Origin: CAVORD01 sp963698535
GTDB taxonomy: Bacteria > Bacteroidota > Bacteroidia > Bacteroidales > VadinHA17
Direction of reading: 5' to 3'
DNA length: 64,000 bases
Assembly: GCA_963698535.1 (NCBI GenBank)
Contig: CAVORD010000001.1
Coordinates: forward strand, 1,426,001-1,490,000
Shown here: positions 33,164-41,302 of the stretch, one piece after another
Position numbering within the stretch: the stretch's first letter is position 1
How the letters are laid out: each line of letters begins with the position of its first letter
Notes under the pieces: model-generated
Told to the model about the DNA's origin: nothing
Database searches by the model: none
The model's input: only the letters and a program-made list of their open reading frames with translations
Made by a program: the position numbers and the translations under genes

Positions 33164-33691
33164 ATGGGATTTATTCGAAGTGTGAGGGGATTCAAGCCGG
33201 AATTCGGGACCGATTGTTACATAGCACCAAATGCTACAATTACCGGTGATGTTATAATGGGTAATGAATGCACTGTTTGGTTCAATGCTGTTATAAGAGG
33301 TGATGTTAATTCAATCAGAATTGGCAATAGGGTAAACATACAGGACGGGGTGGTCATGCACTGCACATTTGAAAAGAGTACAATATTGGTGGGCGACAAT
33401 GTATCTATCGGACATAATGTGGTTGTCCATGGTGCAGAGATAAAAGAAAACGTTCTTATTGGAATAGGTGCTATTCTTCTTGACGACTCTGTAATTGGGG
33501 AGAACTCAATTATCGCCGCTGGTTCGGTTGTCCTGGCCGGTACAGTGGTCCCTCCGGGAACCATATATGGCGGTGTGCCTGCAAAATTCATCAAAAAAGT
33601 AAATGAAGAGCAGAACAGGGAGATGATCAGAAGGATTGCTGATAATTATCTGATGTATGCCTCATGGTATAAAGACGATAAAACTACCTAA
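33164..33691 (+). CDS. Gamma-carbonic-anhydrase-family hexapeptide protein
   Basis: A left-handed beta-helix protein of 175 residues built of hexapeptide turns, from TITGDVIMG to VVLAGTVVPPG, then a C-terminal helix. The Zn-type His residues of the gamma carbonic anhydrase family are at 66, 84 and 89 (MHCTFEKS, IGHNVVVHG). Many members of this YrdA/CaiE branch have little CO2 hydratase activity, so the reaction is uncertain. The CTAA at 33688-33691 provides the stop codons of this gene and of murI on the other strand. Confidence 0.9.
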   Translation: MGFIRSVRGFKPEFGTDCYIAPNATITGDVIMGNECTVWFNAVIRGDVNSIRIGNRVNIQDGVVMHCTFEKSTILVGDNVSIGHNVVVHGAEIKENVLIGIGAILLDDSVIGENSIIAAGSVVLAGTVVPPGTIYGGVPAKFIKKVNEEQNREMIRRIADNYLMYASWYKDDKTT

Positions 33692-34485
33692 GACCAGATA
33701 TCGGCCTTTTCCAGATCTATGTCTTTCTCAAAAAACATTCTTGCAATCTTCTCAAAGTAAGGAGTGTAATCGGAAACAAAAAAGCGGTCAGCTCCTTTTT
33801 TACCAGGATTGATCAATCCCTCTTTCTCAAGAACCTCCCTGAGATGGATAGATACTATCCTTGCCGAATCGATAACATCGACATTAAAATTAAAGAATTT
33901 GCTTATCTGGTTTCTGATGATAGGATAATGGGTGCATCCAAGGACCAGGCTATCAATTCCCTGCAGATTTGTATCGGAGAGGTAAGCTCTTATTATTGCA
34001 TTGCTTATATCATCGAAAATAAATCCTTCCTCGATCATCGGAACAAAAAGAGGAGTCGCCAGTGACACTGTTTTTGTGCCTGGTGCTTTTTCTCTTATTT
34101 TGTTCTCATATGTTCCTGAGCTGATAGTTCTTTTTGTACCTATCACACCTACGTTTTTTATGGAAGCACCGGCTATATAATCAACGACAGGATCGATGAC
34201 ATCAATGATCAGTATTTCCTTCCCGTACTCCTCTTTTAAAGCATCATATGCTGATGCTGATGCAGAGTTGCAGGCAATGAGTATTGCTTTAGCATCATGG
34301 CTGAGAAGAAACTCGGTTATTTTCCGGCTGTATGAGAGAATAGCCTCTGCCGATTTATCACCATAGGGAAGGTGTGCTGTATCACCAAAATAGATCAGGT
34401 TTTCACCTGGCAAAATCTGTTTTATTGCATGGGCCACGGTAAGCCCTCCAACACCTGAATCAAAGATACCTACAGGACGATTCAT
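33688..34485 (-). CDS. murI: Glutamate racemase
   Basis: Supplies D-glutamate for peptidoglycan. 265 residues with the two catalytic cysteines Cys72 (IACNSASASA) and Cys184 (LGCTHYPII) and the acid Asp9 in FDSGVGGLT. Complete. It follows ompH in the bamA cluster, a gene order common in Bacteroidota, though a terminator hairpin lies just before it, so it may have partly separate expression. Confidence 0.96.
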   Translation of the reverse strand: MNRPVGIFDSGVGGLTVAHAIKQILPGENLIYFGDTAHLPYGDKSAEAILSYSRKITEFLLSHDAKAILIACNSASASAYDALKEEYGKEILIIDVIDPVVDYIAGASIKNVGVIGTKRTISSGTYENKIREKAPGTKTVSLATPLFVPMIEEGFIFDDISNAIIRAYLSDTNLQGIDSLVLGCTHYPIIRNQISKFFNFNVDVIDSARIVSIHLREVLEKEGLINPGKKGADRFFVSDYTPYFEKIARMFFEKDIDLEKADIWS

Positions 34486-34502
34486 TTTACAGTGTAAATG
34501 TT

Positions 34503-34532
34503 AAAAAAAAGACCACCCTTAAAAGGATGGTC
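34503..34532 (-). terminator. Intrinsic terminator after the second ompH gene
   Basis: On the minus strand GACCATCCTT pairs with AAGGGTGGTC (one mismatch, tiny loop), followed by eight T. It separates the bamA-ompH operon from murI. Confidence 0.75.
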
Positions 34533-34553
34533 AAATTTACAATATAATGCTGA

Positions 34554-35072
34554 TTATTTAATACCAAGTTTGGTTTTTACCAGGGCAAGGAGATTCTGAC
34601 TCTTTGTTTCGTCGAAATAGAGAAGAACCCCTTTTGATGTATCAAAGACATAAGTAAAAGAGTTCTCTTTTGCGACATCCTTGATAGCTTTTTCAATTTT
34701 GGTATAAATGGGTTCCAGAAGAGCCATTCTCTCTTCCTCGAACTGCTGTGATGCAGCATTCTGGAAGTTCTGTATCCTGGTTTGGAGTTCCGATAGCTCC
34801 TGCTCTTTTGTCTGTCTTACAAGAGCAGTCATCTTAGCCTGATTATCGACATAGTCTTTATATTTGTTGTTGAACTCAACATTCATAAGTTCAAGGTTGT
34901 TCTGAAGGTCTGTCCTTACCACTTCAAGTTTCTTTATCACTGAATCCCTTTCCGGCATTATGGCAAAAAGTTCCTCACTGTTTATGTGTCCGAACTTTAA
35001 GTTCTGAGCCATAACACTCTGTCCCGAAACAAGAATTATCACAAGGATAATATACCCGAATACTCTTTTCAT
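34554..35072 (-). CDS. OmpH/Skp-family chaperone (second copy)
   Basis: Periplasmic holdase for outer-membrane proteins, about 172 residues. The signal peptide MKRVFGYIILVIILVSGQSVMA ends before QNLKFGHINSEELF, followed by a coiled-coil tentacle region and the returning strand FTYVFDTSKGVLLYFDE. I chose the ATG at 35070-35072 because a promoter octamer at 35103-35110 would lie within the leader of a longer form; an ATG at 35088-35090 is also possible. It is one of two tandem ompH genes after bamA. Confidence 0.9.
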   Translation of the reverse strand: MKRVFGYIILVIILVSGQSVMAQNLKFGHINSEELFAIMPERDSVIKKLEVVRTDLQNNLELMNVEFNNKYKDYVDNQAKMTALVRQTKEQELSELQTRIQNFQNAASQQFEEERMALLEPIYTKIEKAIKDVAKENSFTYVFDTSKGVLLYFDETKSQNLLALVKTKLGIK

Positions 35073-35102
35073 TTTTTGTTTGTTTTTCATTTGACAATTG
35101 TG

Positions 35103-35110
35103 CAAAACTA
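35103..35110 (-). promoter_or_regulatory. Promoter -7 element before the second ompH
   Basis: Minus-strand TAGTTTTG matches TAnnTTTG, in the gap between both ompH genes. An internal promoter would let the second copy be expressed apart from bamA. Confidence 0.4.
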
Positions 35111-35115
35111 ATCAA

Positions 35116-35637
35116 TTAATTCTTATAACCTAACTTTTGAAGGACCTGGTCACTAACATCAAATTTTGGGTTAGCGAAGAGGATATTCATCCCTGCAGCT
35201 GTATCAAAAACAGCAGCATAACCTCCTTCAAGAGCGATCTCCTTAATAGCTTTAAGTATCTCATCCTGTAGAGGCTGGACCATTTCGTCGCGTTTTTTAT
35301 AGAGTTCACCCTCTACACCAAAGTACTTATTCTGAAGTTCCTTCACGGCTCTCTCCTTATTAATGATTGCCTCCTCGCGTTTAGCTTTCATGTCGTTTGA
35401 CAGAAGGACAGACTCGTTTTGATAAGCCTTATAGAGTTTTTCTACCTCTTCATATCCGACAGTAACTTCAGCTTCCCAAACTTTTGACATCTCATCAAGC
35501 TTCTGCTGTGCAGCTTCAAAAGCCGGGATATTCTTGCGAATATAGTCTGTGTCAACAAATCCATATTTCTGGGCCATTGCTGATGCACCCATAAGGATCA
35601 TAACTGATATTAGAACAACTTTTTTCATCTTTTTCAA
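35116..35637 (-). CDS. OmpH/Skp-family chaperone (first copy)
   Basis: A 173-residue Skp-like periplasmic chaperone: signal peptide ending ...GASAMA, then QKYGFVDTDYIRKNIP, a long charged coiled coil and EGGYAAVFDTAAGMNILFANP. It is 12 bases downstream of bamA, whose substrates it should deliver to the BAM complex. It differs from the second copy mainly in the coiled coil and C-terminus, which suggests they are old duplicates forming hetero- or separate trimers. Confidence 0.92.
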   Translation of the reverse strand: MKKMKKVVLISVMILMGASAMAQKYGFVDTDYIRKNIPAFEAAQQKLDEMSKVWEAEVTVGYEEVEKLYKAYQNESVLLSNDMKAKREEAIINKERAVKELQNKYFGVEGELYKKRDEMVQPLQDEILKAIKEIALEGGYAAVFDTAAGMNILFANPKFDVSDQVLQKLGYKN

Positions 35638-35649
35638 GTTTAATGAATA

Positions 35650-36450
35650 TTAAAATTGCTGGCCAATCACAAAGTGGAATTGCGATCCTGCTGCATTTGG
35701 TCTTCCCGGAACAGGATCAAAACCATACGCCCAGTCAATTCCAAGCAGGCCAAACATCGGGAGATTGGCTCTAAGCCCGACTCCGGCCGATCTGTTCACC
35801 CTGAAGGGGTTAAATTCCTTTAATTCATACCAGGCTTTTCCTGCCTCAAGAAAAGTAAGTGCATATACGGTTGCCTGTGGATTGAGTGTAATGGGGTATC
35901 TTAGTTCAAAGGTCAGTTTTGTATAGAGGTTTCCGATCGAGGCACCGGTACTGCTTACAGGTGTAAGTGATCCGTTCTCATAGCCTCTGAGTGCAATTAT
36001 CTCGCGACCGTAGAAACTATAACCGGTCATACCATCACCCCCAACAGAGAAGTTCTCAAAAGGAGAAGGACCGATATCCTTGTTATAATGACCAAGATAT
36101 CCAAATGCAGCTCTGGGGTTAAGAACCAGTTTATCAACTATTTCGAAATAGTAATCTGCTTTAAAGACCCATTTATGAAATTCGATCCATTTATATTTAT
36201 CCTCATCGCCCAGCGTTGAATAGTCTTTCCCCGAGAAGAGAGAATAGGGTGGTGTAAGCTGTAATGAGAGGCTTATGGTTGATCCGCCTCTCGGATAAAT
36301 AAGGTTTGGTCCGGCACTAAACCTCTGTAGTCGTGTTGATATACTGAAAAGATTAGAGGTCCCATTCTCGAAGAGAAAACGGAACTGACTGTAATTCATG
36401 AGATCATAACGCTGATAGCTTATCTCGTTTGTTAAGGGAGAAATAATCAT
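35650..36450 (-). CDS. bamA: Outer membrane assembly factor BamA, C-terminal barrel segment (split gene)
   Basis: Carries the last half of the beta-barrel: TNEISYQRYDLM, the strand series, the loop RGYENGSL typical of Omp85 barrels, LTFELRYPITL and a C-terminal strand FHFVIGQQF ending in Phe, the recognition signal for insertion by BAM itself. The true protein enters this frame near GGG 36436-36438; dropping one base gives the expected DDYFSLTNEISYQRY. The first five or so residues of the frame before that point are not real. Confidence 0.85.
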   Translation of the reverse strand: MIISPLTNEISYQRYDLMNYSQFRFLFENGTSNLFSISTRLQRFSAGPNLIYPRGGSTISLSLQLTPPYSLFSGKDYSTLGDEDKYKWIEFHKWVFKADYYFEIVDKLVLNPRAAFGYLGHYNKDIGPSPFENFSVGGDGMTGYSFYGREIIALRGYENGSLTPVSSTGASIGNLYTKLTFELRYPITLNPQATVYALTFLEAGKAWYELKEFNPFRVNRSAGVGLRANLPMFGLLGIDWAYGFDPVPGRPNAAGSQFHFVIGQQF

Positions 36451-37360
36451 CGGGCCATTCCAGTCTTCTTCCGAATCCTATGGTAGCACCATCGATCACC
36501 ATTGCCTGTCGGCCATCCTGACCTTTCTTTGTTCCGTTTGTCAGTACTGATCTGTATCCCGAGACAGAGAATGAGTTAGGCTTCTTACCACCCAGCCATG
36601 GCTCAACAAATGATACATTATAAGATTGGTAAACCCTTCCGTTTGATTGTGCCCTTATGCTTAATGACTGTCCGTCGCCCGACGGGTATGGTCTCCACTC
36701 CTTCGGATCAAAGAAATTTCTCATTGCGAAATTATTGAATCTCACCCCTACTGTACCGACAAGCATTCCTGCTCCCCATCCACCGGAAACTTCAAACTGG
36801 TCATTTGCCTTTTCCTCGAGTCCATATAAAAGGTCAACCGTTCCGTCCGACATATTAGGAATAGGTTGAGGAACAATTTTTTCCGGATCGAAATGGCCAA
36901 GTACAGCAACCTGCCTTACCGATCTGATAATATTTTGTTTGCTGAACAAGTCGCCGGGAAGGGTATATAGTTCCCTTCTTGCAACATGTTCGTTGGTTCT
37001 GGTATTTCCTGAAATGATAACGCGGTTAAGGTTTGCCTGGTCGCCTTCATAAATTCTTACCTCAAGATCGATAGAGTCACCATCTATCTTCGACTCAACA
37101 GGTGTTAATCTTGAGAATAGATAACCATAATCGAGATAGAGTGAGCTAACGGCATCCTCATCGACAGATAATCTGTCATTCACAAGAGTCTGATTATAAA
37201 CCTCTCCTTTTTTGATATTGAGGGCAGCATTAAGCTGTTCCTTGGTATAGATAGAATTACCTACCCAATCGATACTACGCAAAAAATATTGATTCCCCTC
37301 GTCAACAAATATAGCCATCCCAATACGATCCTCCGATATGGGATATATTGAGTCGCGCAA
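36404..37360 (-). CDS. bamA: Outer membrane assembly factor BamA, middle segment (split gene)
   Basis: Contains the last POTRA domains (FVDEGNQYFLRSIDWVGN, RVIISGNTRTNEHVARREL) and the first barrel strands (FEVSGGWGAGMLVGTVGVRFNNFAMRNFF, FSVSGYRSV). It starts with a TTG in the shifted frame, and it has no signal peptide, so it cannot be a free-standing gene. One base too many at about 37353-37363 separates it from the 5' part, another at 36436-36438 from the 3' part. Confidence 0.85.
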   Translation of the reverse strand: MRDSIYPISEDRIGMAIFVDEGNQYFLRSIDWVGNSIYTKEQLNAALNIKKGEVYNQTLVNDRLSVDEDAVSSLYLDYGYLFSRLTPVESKIDGDSIDLEVRIYEGDQANLNRVIISGNTRTNEHVARRELYTLPGDLFSKQNIIRSVRQVAVLGHFDPEKIVPQPIPNMSDGTVDLLYGLEEKANDQFEVSGGWGAGMLVGTVGVRFNNFAMRNFFDPKEWRPYPSGDGQSLSIRAQSNGRVYQSYNVSFVEPWLGGKKPNSFSVSGYRSVLTNGTKKGQDGRQAMVIDGATIGFGRRLEWPDDYFSLNKRDKLSAL

Positions 37361-38138
37361 TTACATAGAAATCGCGGAATCCGTTTTCGTTGTAAAACTC
37401 AACAAGCTTTACCTTGTCATCGTCATATTTTGAAGAGATAAACTTCGACGGCTTAAAAATATTAATACTCTTCTGGCGCGTATCCTTCATTATTCTCCGG
37501 AGTTTTGTCTCCTTAAAATATTCGTTACCCATGAATTTAATTTCGCCTATCCTTACCTTCTCCTTTTTATCAACAATAATATTCAGAATGACATTATTGG
37601 GTCTCTCAGGGTCATCTTTTTCAACAATGGTAACTTCTGTATTCAGGAACCCTTTCTCCATAAAATGGTCAATGATAATTTTCCTGGTGGAGTTAAGGAC
37701 GTGAGCTGTTACCTGCGATCCGTTAGGAAGGCTAACCTTCTCAAGGATGTCCTGTGTTTCGCTGTTTTTCAGTCCGGTAAATACTGTTGTTGTAAGTCTT
37801 GGTCTCTCCTGAAGATAGATATCGAGGTAGATGTTGATCCCCTCAATTGATTTTACTGTTATCTCAACATCGGAGAAAAGGCCCTGATTCCATAGCTTTT
37901 CAACTGCCTGAGAAATTTTGTCCCCAGGTACCATAACCTTCTGGCCAATCCTTAATCCTGATATTCCTATCAGAGCATTCTGGTCAAGATACTTTATTCC
38001 TGAAATGGTTATTCCTCCAATTACATATTCATCGGGATAAGAATAATCTATTATCTCCCTTTCGCCCTGAGCAAAAATTGTTGTTGCGCTGAGGGCCATC
38101 AGGCAAATTATTAATCCCTTTTTCAACCTGTCCTTCAT
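37302..38138 (-). CDS. bamA: Outer membrane assembly factor BamA, N-terminal segment with signal peptide (split gene)
   Basis: BamA inserts beta-barrel proteins into the outer membrane. This part has a signal peptide (MKDRLKKGLIICLMALSA...FAQ) and the first POTRA domains (IGGITISGIKYLDQNALIGISGL, FSDVEITVKSIEG, VRIGEIKFMGNEYFKETKLRR). The ATG at 38136-38138 follows the uppS stop; the frame is open further upstream but that stretch lies inside uppS. After NENGFRDFYV the frame is lost; the last ~20 residues are out of frame. Full BamA would have about 830 residues. Confidence 0.88.
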   Translation of the reverse strand: MKDRLKKGLIICLMALSATTIFAQGEREIIDYSYPDEYVIGGITISGIKYLDQNALIGISGLRIGQKVMVPGDKISQAVEKLWNQGLFSDVEITVKSIEGINIYLDIYLQERPRLTTTVFTGLKNSETQDILEKVSLPNGSQVTAHVLNSTRKIIIDHFMEKGFLNTEVTIVEKDDPERPNNVILNIIVDKKEKVRIGEIKFMGNEYFKETKLRRIMKDTRQKSINIFKPSKFISSKYDDDKVKLVEFYNENGFRDFYVIARLNISHIGGSYWDGYIC

Positions 38139-38145
38139 AATCATT

Positions 38146-38895
38146 TCACGGTTTATCCAATATCTGGTCACTTGTTTTACCAAATCTTCTTTCACGGTTC
38201 TGGTAACTTAATATTGCCCGGTAAAGATCTTCCTTACCAAAATCGGGCCAAAGTATTTCTGAAAAATATAATTCGGTATACGCCAGTTGCCACAGAAGAA
38301 AATTACTTATTCTTTGTTCTCCACTGGTTCTTATCATCAATTCGGGGTCGGGGATATTCCTTGTTGTGAGATACTCAGCGAACAGTTCTTCATTAACTGT
38401 CGATGAGTTTATCTTACCTGCCTCGATCTCCTCTCCTATTTTTTTCGCAGCGTGGGCAATCTCCCACCTTGCGCTATAGCTTATAGCAACAATTACAGTC
38501 AGTCCTGTACAATCTGCTGTTCTTTCAATTGTATCGTCAAGCCGGTCTCTTACATCACTTTTCAGTCTTTCGGTATCCCCTATTACCTTCAGCCTGATAT
38601 TGTTCTTCAGGAGGTTTTCTGTTTCATCATTGAGAGACTGGATCATCAGAGACATCAAAGCTGTTACCTCCTCATCCGGCCGCCCCCAGTTTTCTGTTGA
38701 GAAGGCATAGAGAGAAAGATATTTGATCCCTGCTTCAGCTGCTGCCTCAATAACCTCACGTACAGCCTTAACACCATATCGGTGACCAAAGACACGTGGC
38801 TCACCCCTTTGTCTGGCCCATCGCCCGTTACCATCCATAATGATGGCAATATGCTGTGGTAATTTACTATTTTTTACTTCCTCAAGAAGAGACAT
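38146..38895 (-). CDS. uppS: Undecaprenyl diphosphate synthase (isoprenyl transferase)
   Basis: Makes the C55 lipid carrier for peptidoglycan and other glycans. 249 residues with the Mg-binding Asp21 in IIMDGNGRWARQRG, then GHRYGV, LSLYAFSTENWGRP and late DLMIRTSGE-like PELMIRTSGEQRISNFLLWQ. Complete. Located 7 bases upstream of bamA in the conserved envelope cluster; the DUF6089-like gene ends 3 bases before its start. Confidence 0.96.
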   Translation of the reverse strand: MSLLEEVKNSKLPQHIAIIMDGNGRWARQRGEPRVFGHRYGVKAVREVIEAAAEAGIKYLSLYAFSTENWGRPDEEVTALMSLMIQSLNDETENLLKNNIRLKVIGDTERLKSDVRDRLDDTIERTADCTGLTVIVAISYSARWEIAHAAKKIGEEIEAGKINSSTVNEELFAEYLTTRNIPDPELMIRTSGEQRISNFLLWQLAYTELYFSEILWPDFGKEDLYRAILSYQNRERRFGKTSDQILDKP

Positions 38896-38898
38896 CTT

Positions 38899-39582
38899 CT
38901 ACCTTCTCCTTTTACTGTTTTCAACATCTGCATAAGCCGGACATCCCGCAAGTCTGCTAATTATCTTCCATGTAAATGCCACTCCCGCAAATGAGTACCA
39001 GTCGTTGTTATGGACCGATGAAACATCTGCCGGGCTAACCGGGTCATTCAAGCCGTCAAAGTTATCATAAAAAGTTTTACGAAAACCATATTCTGCTTCA
39101 ACTCCGAGGTTTTTTCCCACATTTATCCTGAAGCCTACAGAGAATGGGATAACCGGCACATAAGTGGAGGCTGCAGAGGTGCTGATAAAAGCCAATCCTG
39201 CTCCTGCTGCAAAATAGGGTGTATAGTCAAATTTTTTTCCTTCAGTAGAGTAAGGTAAAAAATTAAATTCGAACTGGGCAGCCAGCTCTGTGACCATACC
39301 CGAGAAGTTTGCACCACGATTGGTCTGGAAACTATTGTTGGAGGAGGTTTCATCTGCTACCAGTCCACCGGCAAGGAGGTGCAGACGGAGTGATTGGCGG
39401 GGGTTAAAGTTGAAGCGATAGAAGATCCCTCCTGCCGGCATTGGAGATTTAAACATTGTTACCGGGTTAATATCACCAATATAGTATGTAGTGCCACCTA
39501 AAACACCGTAATCGGCATTCATCTGACCAAACATAACAACCGGCCCAAGAAGGATTATAATAAGAAAAATGGATCTTTTCAT
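38899..39582 (-). CDS. Outer membrane beta-barrel protein, DUF6089-like
   Basis: A 227-residue protein with a signal peptide and alternating beta strands (ADYGVLGGTTYYIGDINP, FYRFNFNPRQSLRLHLLAGG, AQFEFNFLPY, TPYFAAGAGLAFIST, FSVGFRINVGKNLGVEAEYGFRKTF). The position between nadK and uppS-bamA and the opening segment are those of the DUF6089 family of Bacteroidota, whose role is unknown. The Arg/Lys-rich tail SKRRR is unlike a typical barrel end. It probably belongs to the same transcript as uppS. Confidence 0.75.
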   Translation of the reverse strand: MKRSIFLIIILLGPVVMFGQMNADYGVLGGTTYYIGDINPVTMFKSPMPAGGIFYRFNFNPRQSLRLHLLAGGLVADETSSNNSFQTNRGANFSGMVTELAAQFEFNFLPYSTEGKKFDYTPYFAAGAGLAFISTSAASTYVPVIPFSVGFRINVGKNLGVEAEYGFRKTFYDNFDGLNDPVSPADVSSVHNNDWYSFAGVAFTWKIISRLAGCPAYADVENSKRRR

Positions 39583-39602
39583 TAAAACATTCTATTTCCC
39601 TG

Positions 39603-40352
39603 CTACCTCCTGAAGAGGGTTGGTAAGCCACCAGGGGTGTTATTTAATTTATAAGTAAATGTAAGATTCAGGAAATAATAAACGTCGTTGGGGCGGTTAT
39701 ATTGTGATATTAACCCCTCGATGTTATCTGAGAAAACATAATGTCCTGTGAACTCAACTCCTAAATTGACTGAGGAGGAGTATGCCGTCGAAATCCCTAA
39801 ACCTATAGGTATTATTGGCGCATACCCTTTAGAGTTTTCCAGATAAGGTTCAAATTTATCATTTGGTATAACATTGTAGTAGACTCCGCCAATTCCTGTA
39901 AAACCATAAACATCAGAAGTGGAAAACAGGGATGAGAGTAATCCCCTGCCCTTCATATAGGCATAGGATCTTTCGGCCTTGTTTCTCACAAAATAGTATT
40001 CTGCTGAAACAGATTGTTCGAATATAGAAGTAGTTGCAGCATAACCCCTGCTAACATTTGAACCTCTTTGGTCATTTGCCCTCAGTAATCCATAAGTGAG
40101 GTTCAGTTTAACATTAACCTCCTCCGTAATTCTGTATTTCAGGGCTAAGCTTGTATTTAATCGTGTTTGCTTAAATGTCATATCTCTAAAGCCAAGAACA
40201 TTTTCTGTCCGGGCAAATCCACCGATATCACCAAAAAATTGCGAGGGTCCGACGCCCAACTGGAGCTCATATCTTTTAAGCTTCCATAGCTGAGCATCTG
40301 CCAAAACAGATATCGACACAAAGGCTACTACCAGGAGCAGCAATCTTTTCAT
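39603..40352 (-). CDS. Outer membrane beta-barrel protein
   Basis: A 249-residue exported protein: signal peptide to ADAQ, then LKRYELQLGVGPSQFFGDIGGF and about eight amphipathic strands ending FLNLTFTYKLNN. It resembles its neighbour at 38899 in layout (opening strand plus GDIxxx), so the two are probably paralogues, each an OmpW/OmpA-like small barrel. Role unknown; the location in the nadK-bamA cluster suggests a link to envelope assembly. Confidence 0.72.
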   Translation of the reverse strand: MKRLLLLVVAFVSISVLADAQLWKLKRYELQLGVGPSQFFGDIGGFARTENVLGFRDMTFKQTRLNTSLALKYRITEEVNVKLNLTYGLLRANDQRGSNVSRGYAATTSIFEQSVSAEYYFVRNKAERSYAYMKGRGLLSSLFSTSDVYGFTGIGGVYYNVIPNDKFEPYLENSKGYAPIIPIGLGISTAYSSSVNLGVEFTGHYVFSDNIEGLISQYNRPNDVYYFLNLTFTYKLNNTPGGLPTLFRR

Positions 40353-40424
40353 GGTAAATATTTAGTAATAGAAATACAAATATAATAAACTAACACCATA
40401 CCCTATTGTGTCAGTCAATAAGTG

Positions 40425-41300
40425 TTAGTTGCGATTATCAGCACCCCACATTAGTCTTGAACGTAGTGTGCTGAAAAAATCCCTGTCATCAAGCATAACG
40501 GTTTTCACCCTCTTTCCCGACTGACGAATGGTTATATTAGTTCCGATCGAAATTTTCCTGAATCTGAAATCACAAGTTGCAAGAAACTCACCTCCCCTTC
40601 CGTCGATGCTTATCTCAAAGACACTTGATCCCGGCAGGACAATAGGTCTGATAGTAAGATTATGTGGACAAATGGCAGAAAGGATTATACTGTTGTCACC
40701 GGGGGTAAGGATGGGGCCACCTGTGCTTATATTGTATGCTGTTGATCCGGTTGCCGTGCTAATGATCATTCCATCGGCCCAATATGTATTAAGGTAGTTG
40801 TTGTTTACCCTCACCTTAATTGTGATCATGTTCAGGTCGGCCTTCTGAACGGTTATCTCATTAAGGGCAATGCTCTCTCCCTCTCCAAACAATGGGTCGG
40901 GATTTCCTACCTCAAGGAGGTATCTTTCAATAATTGTGAACTTGCCATTCAAGACTGCCTCTACGGCTGCATCTATCTCACCGAGAGAGACGTTGGCCAG
41001 AAACCCTAGTCGCCCGGTATTGATACCTGCAATGGGTAAGTTCAGGTTAAGCACCTTGGTAGCTGTTTCAATAAAAGTACCGTCTCCGCCTACGCTGAAG
41101 ACAAAATCGGGAGTGGGCATGTTATCCAGATTTCTGGAAATCTTCTTCCCTTCAAGGTTTCCTGCTAGCCCTCTCGTTCCCGAAGTGCTAACCAGAGAAC
41201 AATCGACGCCGCTTTCTTCCAGTCTGTGCAATAGCCGTGACAGGCATTGAATGGTTATATCATCCTTAAAACTGCTAAAAACAGCAACCTTTTTGATCAT
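40425..41300 (-). CDS. nadK: NAD kinase
   Basis: Phosphorylates NAD to NADP in the cytoplasm. 291 residues with the signature GGDGTFIETA (71-80), then GINTGRLGFLANVS, the substrate NE pair in IALNEITVQKA and STATGSTAYNISTGGP. Complete. It starts 2 bases downstream of the CBS-domain gene, and this pair together with the divergent pdxJ is a stable arrangement in Bacteroidota. Confidence 0.96.
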   Translation of the reverse strand: MIKKVAVFSSFKDDITIQCLSRLLHRLEESGVDCSLVSTSGTRGLAGNLEGKKISRNLDNMPTPDFVFSVGGDGTFIETATKVLNLNLPIAGINTGRLGFLANVSLGEIDAAVEAVLNGKFTIIERYLLEVGNPDPLFGEGESIALNEITVQKADLNMITIKVRVNNNYLNTYWADGMIISTATGSTAYNISTGGPILTPGDNSIILSAICPHNLTIRPIVLPGSSVFEISIDGRGGEFLATCDFRFRKISIGTNITIRQSGKRVKTVMLDDRDFFSTLRSRLMWGADNRN

Positions 41301-41302
41301 CT

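Noticed and set aside
4774..37366. Programmed frameshifting shared by the broken genes
   Set aside because: The break sites have no common slippery sequence and no obvious downstream structure; bamA would need two events in one gene.
35650..38138. Three separate outer-membrane genes instead of one bamA
   Set aside because: Only the 5' segment has a signal peptide, the middle starts with TTG, and the segments join exactly in BamA order.
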